A stretch of DNA of 64,000 bases from Laburnicola sp. R22_1. Its lineage: Eukaryota; Ascomycota; Dothideomycetes; Pleosporales; Didymosphaeriaceae. Under the pieces are notes generated by a model. That model was not told the origin of the DNA. It made no database searches and saw only the letters and a program-made list of their open reading frames with translations. Positions 35,831 to 44,832 of the stretch are shown here, in pieces. Where the stretch lies: the NCBI GenBank assembly GCA_014281115.1, contig JACONQ010000006.1, positions 682,001 through 746,000 of the forward strand. Direction: 5' to 3'. Each line of letters opens with the position of its first letter. Within the stretch, counting starts at the first letter, position 1. A program made the translations under genes and the position numbers.

Positions 35831-35879
35831 CGCGTTGTACTATTGCTGATAGTACGTTTTGGTGGGGTCTTGGCAAAGT

Positions 35880-35942
35880 GATCGACTCGATGGAATGATC
35901 GACTCGATGGAATGATCGACTCGATGGAATGATCGACTCGAG
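35880..35942. repeat. Four 17-bp TIR boxes, right end of 34050 element
   Basis: GATCGACTCGATGGAAT is repeated three times exactly plus a fourth partial unit; the left TIR has only two. Confidence 0.95.
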
Positions 35943-35956
35943 TGCAAAGTACGTTA

Positions 35957-37805
35957 ACATGGATGGCAAGCGAGCGGCGCAGGCAAGCGAGCGGCGCACC
36001 CCATCAACTTTCGCACCCGCTCTAAACGCGTCCTACAACAACTCCACGCCACAACACTCAAATGGCTTCAAAGGAAGCAGATGTTTAGCTTGCCATCTTT
36101 TTAATCAATACCAGCCAGATCCAAAGCAACTGAGCTGCTGCAGCAGTCTACAATGTACCTGAAACAACGCTCCGCCGCCGACGCGCTAGGAGACCTACGC
36201 GACGCGATTGCCAGCCCAACTCGAAGAAGCTCACCCAGCTAGAAGAGGAGGTGATAATTCGTCATATACTTGATCTGGACCTACGTGGATTTTCGCCTAC
36301 CTACTTAGCAATTCGCGATATGGCAGATAAGCTGCTAGCTGCGCGCGGCGCAGGCCAGGTTGGACAGAAGTGGCCAGCCAACTTTGTTAGGCGTACAGAC
36401 TCTCTTAAGACGTGTTTTAACCAAGCCTACGATAGACAGAGAGCTCTCTGTGAGGATCCTATCCTAATTAGCGCCTGGTTTAAGCTTGTAGAGCAGACTA
36501 AGGCCAGGTACGGCATCTGCGATGAGGACGTCTACAATTTTGATGAGGCTAGCTTTATGATGGGCAAGATTACGACTCAGCTCGTTGTTACAGGGTCAGA
36601 GAGGAGAGGCCGGCCAAAGGCTGTCCAGCCTGGGAACCGCGAGTGGGTGACACTTGTCCAAGCAATCAACGCTGCTGGCTGGGCTATCCCACCGTTTATC
36701 ATCTTTGCTGGCCAGCACCACCTATCTGCTTGGTACGAGGAGGATATCCCGCGCGATTGGGCTATATCTCTTAGCGACAACGGCTGGACGACGAACGAGC
36801 TTGGAGTTGAGTGGCTAAAGCACTTTATTAAGCATACAGAGACCTGGATTGTTAGCACGCGTAGGCTGCTTATCCTTAATGGCTATGCGAGCCACCACTC
36901 TCTTGAATTTCAACAGCTCTGCAAGGAGAACAACATCTACACGCTCTGCATGCCGCCTCACTCCTCGCATCTGCTGCAGCCACTTAATGTGGGCTGCTTC
37001 TCGCCGTTGAAGCGCGCGTACAGCTGAGAGGTTGAGGCTCTGATCCGTAACTACATTAACCACATCACAAAGCTTGAATTCCTGCCAGCCTTTAAGACAG
37101 CCTTTGAGCAATCATTTACATCAGCCAATATCTGTTCAGCCTTTCGAGGCGCAGGCCTTGTTCCTCTCCAGCCTGAAGCTGTTCTGTCAAAGCTGGATGT
37201 GCAGCTTCGTACGCCTTCACCAGCTGCTCTGCCAGAGGCTCTCTGGGAAGCCAAAACGCCGAGCAACATACGTGAGCTTAAGGCTCAATCAACTCTAATC
37301 TGTGAGCGCGTTTAACGGCACAAGAGCTCCTCGCCTGCCTCTATTATTCAGGCGATTAATCAACTTAAGAAGGGTGCTGAAGTAATAATGCTCTCAGCTG
37401 AGCTTATGCGCGATCGGATTACTAGCCTTGAGAGAGCTAATAAGGCAGCAACTAAGCGTAGACAGCGCAAAAAGAAGCGGATACAGAAGCAGGGGACCTT
37501 AACAAAGGGAGAGGGAGAGAATATACTTGCTCAAAAGGCGGCTGACCAGCAGATAGAGCATGAACAGCGTCAAAGTGGAGAGCGATCAGGCCTGAGCCGC
37601 CAGGCTCTGGCGCGCTGCACAAGGTGCAGAGAGCTTGGGCATAACTCACGTACGTGCAAAAAAGATACTTTAAATACTGCTTAATCTATTGTATCAAAAT
37701 CTATATAGTATATTATATTGTGGTTGAGCTGCGCGACTTCAAAGGTGCGAAAAGTTGATGGGGTGCGCCGCTCGCTTGCCTGCGCCGCTCGCTTGCCATC
37801 CATGT
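35957..37805 (+). mobile_element. pogo/Fot1-like DNA transposon (1849 bp), least mutated
   Basis: Inverted ends begin ACATGGATGGCAAGCGAG, with about 60 nearly identical bases, flanked by TA at 35955-35956 and 37806-37807. Two exact 17-bp units GGCAAGCGAGCGGCGCA lie in each TIR (35965-35998; 37764-37797). GC content is clearly above the surroundings, and few RIP changes imply late insertion. Confidence 0.96.
36062..37684 (+). pseudogene. pogo/Fot1-like transposase, nearly intact (541 codons, four stops)
   Basis: From ATG 36062 to TAA 37682-37684 in one phase, 540 residues, the usual Fot1 length. Only four internal stops: TAG 36086, TGA 36131, TGA 37025, TAA 37313. The psq HTH reads AAAAVYNVPETTLRRRRARR. 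The CENP-B/Tc5 HTH reads IIRHILDLDLRGFSPTY. The DDE core is VYNFDEASFMMG (first Asp kept), [12 protein letters not shown] (second Asp now Asn) and [11 protein letters not shown] (third Asp now Asn). A C-terminal basic coiled coil and zinc knuckle CTRCRELGHNSRTC follow. Even without the stops the catalytic triad is broken. 36251-37027 is open. Confidence 0.95.
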
Positions 37806-37807
37806 TA

Positions 37808-37925
37808 ATCTTTTTTTTGTAATTACCTTTTCACGCTCTTTTTAATTACTAAGTAGGGAGCTCTGCTTTTTTAGTTATGTTAGTTAAGATCAAAGCATTT
37901 GTTTTTCTACCTCTAGGGAGTTAAT
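37808..37925 (-). repeat. 126-bp dispersed repeat, copy 4
   Basis: TTTTTTTTGTAATTACC to CTACCTCTAGGG, reverse orientation, lying directly against the right TA of the pogo element. ATAGATA left of the pogo pair and ATAGATA at 37935 look like its own target duplication, so it predates the pogo insertions. Confidence 0.75.
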
Positions 37926-37929
37926 TATT

Positions 37930-38120
37930 AATACATAGATAGTATATATTAGATTATATAGCGTAAAAAAAGAATTAGATAGTATTATATAATAGTAACG
38001 TTCTAGTTTAGTAAGGGTAAACTAGTACTTTAATCTGACTACCTTATATCTTTCTTAATTCTTAACTGTTTTTTATAATTTTTAAACTCTTTAGATAGTA
38101 TAAAGTAGCCTATTTAGTCT
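37930..38120. repeat. Satellite array, right remnant
   Basis: AGTATTATATAATAGTAACG and TAGTAAGGGTAAACTAGTACTTTAATC match the units at 33238-34047. Confidence 0.7.
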
Positions 38121-38285
38121 ATAGAGAAGGTTTTAAAAAAGACCTAGGTTTAACAAAGTTATAAGCTAGAAGGCGTAGCTATTACTTATTTATTTATTTC
38201 TTAATGCACTACTTAATTCTTAACCTATTCTCCTAATAGTTTAATACTTTAATAACTTATTTTTTTATATTATAGCTATCTATGT

Positions 38286-38412
38286 GTTGTTAAATTATCT
38301 ACCTAGGGGTAAAACGACAAAGGCTTTCATCCCAAATAACATGACAAAAAAAGTAGAGCCTCCTGCTTAGTAATTAAAAAGAGCGTAAAAAGATACTCAC
38401 AAAAAAAGCGCG
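38286..38412 (+). repeat. 126-bp dispersed repeat, copy 5
   Basis: GTTAAATTATCTACCTAGGGG through CAAATAACATGACAAAAAAAG and GAGCGTAAAAAGATACTCAC; one of the better-preserved copies. Confidence 0.8.
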
Positions 38413-38477
38413 TTCGAACTCGATACTTCAACTCAAACCAAAAAAAAGGTTAAAAAAGGGGTTCGACAAGCCGACTA
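38413..38477 (-). repeat. Copia LTR terminal fragment, hardly RIP-mutated
   Basis: Reverse complement matches the first about 65 bp of the LTRs at 11996 and 61021 (AGTCGGCTTG start), but keeps CA and TG dinucleotides (TTCAACTCAAACC) that those copies have lost. Confidence 0.6.
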
Positions 38478-39880
38478 TGGCTATCTATAGGCAATCTTTT
38501 ATTAAATAATAATAAGTTTTAATTTTATTATTTTAATTTTAGTAGTTTGCTAAGACAATATAGAGTTACTTTAATGCTTATTATAATAAAATAGCTAATT
38601 AAATTACTAGAAGTGTTTCTAAAATAGTAAAAATTCGTACCCTATTTAGAACTTAGATATTCGCTAGCACATCTAGAGTATATATTGTATTTACTTACTT
38701 TATTTCTAAATATGCTAGAATTACTTTTATATATAATTCGTACTATATATATTTTATAAAATTACTACTTATATTTAATAAAAGTCTACAGCGATTTTAT
38801 AAAATCTAAAAAGCTACTTTGTAGTTAACTAAAGCTATAGAGGTTATTCTATATGTGTTATTAATTAACTACCTAGAGGTAGAACAGCAAAGGCTTTTAT
38901 CTTAAATAACATAATAAAAAAAGCAGAGCCCTCTACTTAGTAATTAGAAAAAGTGTAAAAAAGTAATATAAAAAGATGGAAGTTATTATACATATTTCTA
39001 AAGTTAAAACTTTTTTATAGTATTTTAGTCTTATATTTCTTTTCTTTTCTACTTTAAATTGTCTTTAGTTGAATAATTTAGGCTAAGGACTAAGTTTTTG
39101 GTTCTTATAATTAGGCTAATTAAAAAATTATTTACTTTTTTATATACTACTAGTCCTTATTCTAATTTATAAAGCTATTAACTTATATTTTTAAAGTATA
39201 TATTAATACTTATTTTTAAAATACTATAATCCTATAGGTGGACGAATTTAATTATTCTAAGAGTATTATTTACCTTTAAGGCTGTTTACTTATAGTCTTT
39301 AATAGATTTAGTATTAAAATAGCTAAAATTCATTACTAGTAAGGTAAAATATATTTGCAAATATATGTTAATACTTCGTAGCTAAACTAGAAGCTTGAGT
39401 ATTATAATAAATAGCAGATATAGACTCTAATATTATAGATTAATAATTACGTAGTATACGTATGATAATATTTAGCCTAGCTACTAAGCTATTATTATTA
39501 CTACTAAATATTCTCTTAATTGCACATTATATTTTACTAAATATATAAATAGATCTACTAAATTACTCTTAGTAGTAATTAATAGCATCTTATACTAAAT
39601 GTACTTAGATATTATCTCTATTAACTTTACTATAATCTTTACTCCTCTATTTGCTATACCTACTTATTTAATTATTTTCTTATTACTATTTACTAGCGTC
39701 GATAACTTCTAGACGCTTTTCTACTACCTTAAATATACTTTTAAAAATATCTAAGAAAAGAAATAAGGCTACTATAAGTGTGGAGGTTAATACACTACTT
39801 AGAAAAGGCTAGAATCTAGTTAATAAAAACTAACTAAAGAAGACCTATGTTTTTAAAATGTTTATAAAAGTTTTAGTAAA
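38478..39880. other. Unassigned AT-rich sequence
   Basis: Apart from a 126-bp-family copy at 38853-38975 I see no motif. Long poly-T/A tracts and TAG-rich frames. Confidence 0.35.
38853..38975 (+). repeat. 126-bp dispersed repeat, copy 6
   Basis: TTAATTAACTACCTAGAGG start, AAAAAAAGCAGAGCCCTC core, GTGTAAAAAAGTAAT tail. Confidence 0.8.
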
Positions 39881-39883
39881 GAA

Positions 39884-39990
39884 AATACTAAATAAGTATA
39901 ATAAACCTAATACTAAATAAGTATAATAAAGCTAATACTAAATAAGTATAATAAAGCTAATACTAAATAAGTGTAATAAAGCTAATACTA
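39884..39990. repeat. 25-bp tandem repeat, about four units
   Basis: AATACTAAATAAGTATAATA plus AAGCT recurs head to tail with one or two substitutions. Confidence 0.9.
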
Positions 39991-40025
39991 TAAGATATAT
40001 ACTATATTATACTAACCTCTTTTAT

Positions 40026-41343
40026 TAGGAAGAGAAACAGCGCAGATCTTTTAGTATACAGTACAACGTTATAAGAGAAAGCTATAAGTGTACTAAAAAC
40101 GCATTAAAAAAGATAAAGCAGCTTAAAAATAGATAGATTAGGCTAGGGACTATTTGTTAGCACGTGCAAATCGGCCCCTTCTACTAGAGGTAGTTAATTA
40201 TAAGATATACTAGGTACTAAAGTAACAATATAACGCGCAGTTGCCTGCGTAGACATGATATAATATCTATAACTAGATATAGATTAAGTGTTTATCTATC
40301 TACCACCTAATAACAATATATTTAATTGTCGCGCAAGATCTTAAGGTCTACGCTATATCTATCCCTCGTTCTAAAGACGCTATTACTATTGCTACTAGAT
40401 ATACGATGTTGCGCTCCTATCTAGAAGATATAAATAATAACACGGCTAGGTATAACGCAGCCAGGTATAATAGCCAGGCGCCGCTTAATATTAAAAACTA
40501 TATAGTCTATGCTAAGAACCTATATAGCAAGTAGATAGCTGCCACAGAATTAGATCGCTATATTAAGTATAATACAGATATTAGTAAGCAAAAGCCTAGA
40601 ATTAAAGTCGGAATAAGCCTTATAATATAGATTGTCCTATACTAGTTTAGGTGCAAGGTGCTTATAACTATTAAGGATAAGAACTAAAAGAATAGAGATA
40701 TTTTTATAAAGTAAGAGTCTAGGCTAGTAGCTATATACTACTATATAGCTTATAAGAGCAATTACTACTAAGGGCTATAAGCGATATTAGATCTCTAATT
40801 AATAACTTGTTGCTTCTATAATAATAGCTATACTAAGTAGATGCTAGAGGCGTAGAGAATATACAGGTACGCGCTTATACTGCGGAATTTCTATAGAAGA
40901 TAAGTAGAGTAATAGCTAGATGTCTAAAAGTTAATAGGTTAATAGGTTGTTAGTAAAGGATAGTAAGGTGCTATTTAGTGTTAGAAGTAGGCGCGCGCGT
41001 GATTTATTGTATATTATAGTGGTAGTAGAGCGTACGTCTAGGAGTTTTAAGTAGTAAATTGTCTAGTAACGCGGCAAAAGGTTAAAAGGTAGGTATTAAT
41101 TATCTAGTAACGCGGTAGACAGGCAAGCAAGTTAGAGTGTTATTATTATAGGTTTATTGTCTTAAAAGCTAGGGTGAGAACGTTAGTGAAACTTTAACAC
41201 GCTCTAGTCCCAGGGCTTAGCGCTTACACGTGACATTACATTACGTAAGCGCTAATAACGCAATAAAAAAAGTAGTAATTAAACATAGTGGGGCCACTTA
41301 AAAACTAATAAGTGGAGGCAGTTTATACTCCTACCCAGGAGGG
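40026..41343 (+). repeat. 1.3-kb dispersed repeat, copy A (reference copy)
   Basis: It starts TAGGAAGAGAAACAG and ends CCCAGGAGGG. Flanks AACCTCTTTTAT (40014-40025 and 41344-41355) are identical, a 12-bp target duplication, and show insertion into an R4 repeat. A plus-strand ghost frame runs about 40330-40960 with only Gln-type stops, for example NYIVYAKNLYSK, ELDRYIKYNTDISKQKPRIK and RNFYRR. The same residues recur in other copies. No domain recognised. There is no terminal inverted or long direct repeat. Confidence 0.85.
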
Positions 41344-41700
41344 AACCTCTTTTATTAATATCTTAAAACGCTTTTCTGTATATACAATAGTAGGAGGAAT
41401 AACTGCTATTATTATAATATTTTTATTAGAAACTTCTTAGTCGCAAAAAAAACCATACTATATTATTATAATAAGAGTTAAATTAGTAAACTATTCTTCT
41501 ACTATAATCTTTATAAGACTCTTTTATATAGTTATAATAATAAGCTAATAAATATATAAACTATAGGTACCCTTAAGATAATATAGTTAGTTTTTTTCCC
41601 ACGAAGGGGTTCTAATAAAAATATTACAATAATAGTAGTTATCTCTCCTACTATTATATATATAGAAAAGCATTTTAAGATATTAATAAAAAGGATTAAA
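41344..41700. repeat. Inverted pair of R4 repeats (foldback/MITE-like, about 350 bp)
   Basis: Plus copy 41344-41455 ends in GTCGCAAAAAAAA; minus copy 41583-41700 begins TTTTTTTCCCACGAAGG. The two about-110-bp arms are complementary over most of their length. Confidence 0.6.
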
Positions 41701-41757
41701 GTAATATAAATAACACATAACTATTTTAGGCTCTTTAATAAGAATATACAGATAGTC

Positions 41758-41880
41758 TTTTTTTGTAATTACCTTTTTTACGCTCTTTTAAATTACTAAG
41801 CAGGGGCTCTGCTTTTTTATATTATTTAAGATAAAAGCCTTTGTTATTCTACCCCTAGGTAGATAAATTAACGCCACATA
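41758..41880 (-). repeat. 126-bp dispersed repeat, copy 7
   Basis: TTTTTTTGTAATTACC to GATAAATTAACGCCACATA, full-length in reverse orientation. Confidence 0.85.
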
Positions 41881-42968
41881 TAGATAGTAAATTATTATAA
41901 TAAATAAGTAAGTTATATTAAAATAGTAGAGTTAAGTAAAGCTATATAATACAGCCCTACGCTATTTATATTATAATTAAGAAGAATTATAGTTTTAAAT
42001 ACTTAGCTAGTAGCTATTTTACTTTAGGATCTATGAGTATATTCTAGCTACTGTAGTGGTATAGGTTACTATTACATTTATCTAGTTACTTAGCTTTCCT
42101 TCTAACTCTAAAATCTAAGTAAAATTTAACTTTAGTAGTTAATTTAGTAGCTCTTTATAAAGCTACTTTAGCTAGTTTAAAATACTTATTATATATCCTT
42201 AATACTAATATAAATAGCTACTCTACTAAATTATATATATACATACTATTACTTATAACTAGTATAGTACTAACTAGTCTATAGACTTTACCTTATACTA
42301 CCTATACTACTAATATTAACTATAATAATAACTATCTATATTATTCTATAAAGATTATTTAGAGCTAATACTATTACTAAATATAATAGTATTATTATTA
42401 AATAGGCTCTACAGCTAGCTATATAGATATTAATATCTAATACTATACACTAGTAAGTGTAAAAGGTGTACATAATAATCGTATAAAGAAAGGAAATAGT
42501 ATAATAGAACTAACTTAGTATTAATTGCTTATTGTTAGAAAGGGTGTAGATAGAAAAAGAAGATTCTATAATATATAGGTCGCGGCGTATAGCTCTTATA
42601 TAATTTCTATATAATACTATTATATAATAATATTAAAACCTTAATTCTATTAAATACTCTTGCCTATATAGTGTATAAATACTAGCAACGTTTTATTTTA
42701 AGGTTGCTATTAGTAGTTCTCTCTTCCTCCGCACAAACTATTTGCTTGCTAATATTTACCTTATCTATTTATTATTCTCCTATCTATACACCTTCTACTC
42801 TAGCTAGTCTACTCTAGCTAGTAGAAAAATTCTATTAAGTAACTATTTATTATAATTTATTACTATTTATTAGAGATATAATTAGGCTTATTAGTAGTAA
42901 AGTAGCAGTCTAGCTAATAGTGGTTAAGGATAAGATTACGCAGTTAATAATAGAATTATAGTAATAAT
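41881..42968. other. Unassigned sequence, possible decayed LTR at 42570-42800
   Basis: Mostly TAG-rich AT sequence. Around 42660 a TATAAATACTAGCAACG box is followed by a pyrimidine-rich CTCTCTTCCTCC stretch. This resembles a retrotransposon LTR promoter/leader, but no partner was found. Confidence 0.3.
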
Positions 42969-42981
42969 ATATTATTTATAC

Positions 42982-44284
42982 TCCTTCTAGGCAGAAGTGT
43001 AAACTACCTCCACGTATTTAGTTTTTAAGTGGCCCTACTGCGTTTAATCACTGCGTTTTTTTATTACGTTATAGCGCCTATATAATATAATATTATATAT
43101 AAGCGCTAAGCCCTAGGACTAGAGTGCGTTAAAGTTTTTCTAACGTCTTTCCCTAGCTTCTAAGACAACTAACCCTATAATAATAATACCTAACTTGCTT
43201 GCCCACTACTATATTACTAAATAATAGATAACCTACTATATATATAAATATATGCTCTACTACTACTACTATTATAATATATAATAAATTGCGTGCGCGC
43301 TTCCTACTTCTAATACTAAATAGCACCCTAACACTTTACTAGCCTTACTTTACCTATTGTCTATAAATATTCTATAAATATTCTATAGTATAATTATATA
43401 ATTATATATTCTCTACGTCTTTAAAATAAGCAGCTATTAATTAGAGATCTAATATTAGGTAGTAATTACTTCTATAAGCTACGTAGTAGTATATAGCTAC
43501 TAACCTAGACTTTTACTTTATAAAAATATTTATATTCTTTTAGTTCTTATCCTTAATAGTTATAAGCACCTTATACCTAAACTAGTATAGGACAATCTAT
43601 ATTATAAAGCTTATCTATTTAAGTCTAGGCTTCTACTTACTAAGATCTATATTCTCCTTAATATAGTAATCTAATTCTATAGTAGCTATTTATAGATCCT
43701 TAGTATAGACTATATAGTTTTTAATATTAAGTAGTATCTAGCTATTATACCTAGCTGCGTTATTATTTATCTCTCCTAAGTAGGGGTACAACACCGTACA
43801 TCTAGTAGCGATAGTAATAGTAATAGCGTCTTTAGAGCAAGAGATAAATATAGTAACTAACCTTAAGATCTTACGCAATAATTAAATATATTATATAGTA
43901 AATAAATAAACACTTAATCTCTAGTTGCAGATTTTATACTACGCGCAGATAATTGCGTGTTATATTATTAACTTTAGTACCTAGTATTAAGGATCTTCGT
44001 CGTATTAAGATTCTAACCAAGGTCGAATCCGCACTATACACAGAGAGGAGTAAAGCAGAAGGCACTAAAACCTAGCATCTAGCACACAGTGTTAGTACCT
44101 AGTATATCTTATAATTAACTATCTCTAGTATAAGGGGCTAATTTGTACGTGCTAACAAATAGTCCCTAGCTCTCTAACCTATTTCTAAGCTGCTTTACCT
44201 TTTTAATATATTTTTAGTATACCTATAGCTTTCTCTTATAGCGTTGTACTATATACTAAAAGCCCTGCAATATTTCTCTTCCTA
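42982..44284 (-). repeat. 1.3-kb dispersed repeat, copy D, with SINE-like insert
   Basis: Reverse-orientation copy from TCCTTCTAGGCAG to TCTCTTCCTA. The duplication ATATTATTTATAC is exact at 42969-42981 and 44285-44297. A 104-bp insert at 43988-44091 interrupts it. Confidence 0.85.
43988..44091 (+). repeat. SINE-like repeat, copy 3 (104 bp, 14-bp duplication)
   Basis: TTAGTACCTAGTAT occurs at 43974-43987 and 44092-44105, and copies A and B lack the insert, so both boundaries are secure. It contains AAGGTCGAATCCGCAC, near the pol III B box, but no obvious A box or poly-A. A small tRNA-related retroposon is the best guess. Confidence 0.65.
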
Positions 44285-44297
44285 ATATTATTTATAC

Positions 44298-44830
44298 AAA
44301 GTTCTTTTTGCGTAATTTATTTTTAATATAATAGGTAGACCTATTTATCTTATTTCTTTAGGCAGCGATATTAGGTAATTGTGCAATATTAGATAAGGAG
44401 AAAATAAACACTAGTAAGGGGTAGAAATTAAGGCTCTAGACAGAAGAGAGAGATATATAAGGTAAGCTTTCCTTTCTTTATTCTTCCTTCTCTTATTCTT
44501 TACTTTAAATATTTCTCTATATATATTCCTGCTCTTTAGCTTTTTTCTCCTTTTTTTTCTTTATTAAGCTAATCCCCTACTTTATATAGTACTAACTTAC
44601 TATAAATAATAGCACTTATACTACCTAGTAACTAAGTTAGTTTTCTTAGCTTTAATCTTATTATATACAATCTTATAAATAAATAAAAATATTATCCTCG
44701 CTACTAGTTTCTATATAAACTATATATTCTTCTAATATATCTCTATTAATATAAGTTCCCCTATTTCTTATAGGTTTACTTTTATATAGATACTAACTTT
44801 ATAATAGGCTTAGAAACTTAATATTACGTA
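44298..44830. other. Unassigned AT-rich sequence left of pogo copy 2
   Basis: Pyrimidine-rich tracts around 44460-44560 and frequent stops; nothing recognised. Confidence 0.3.
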
Positions 44831-44832
44831 TA

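Larger units (their letters stand above)
34050..35954 (-). mobile_element. pogo/Fot1-like DNA transposon (1905 bp)
   Basis: Inverted ends ACGTACTTTGCACTCGAG at both sides, with TA flanks 34048-34049 and 35955-35956. The right TA is also the left flank of the next element. TIRs contain CGAGTCGAT boxes at 17-bp period: two on the left (34064, 34081), four on the right (35881, 35898, 35915, 35932). An inner motif ACTTTGCCAAGACCCCACCA is shared with the 4404 family. Confidence 0.93.

Noticed and set aside
35880..35942. CRISPR-like spaced repeats
   Set aside because: The 17-bp units are contiguous, without spacers, and lie inside a transposon TIR of a eukaryote.
35603..36162. Several 65-80-residue ORFs on both strands
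   Set aside because: They cross TIR boundaries of the two abutting pogo elements or are antisense to the transposases; low-stop sequence there reflects weak RIP, not genes.
31911..38120. Functional centromere
   Set aside because: Satellite units and CENP-B-related transposons are suggestive, but few units are present and there is no direct evidence of centromere chromatin.
38413..38477. tRNA gene or B box (GGTTCGAC)
   Set aside because: No cloverleaf can be drawn and the sequence matches the terminus of the copia LTRs.
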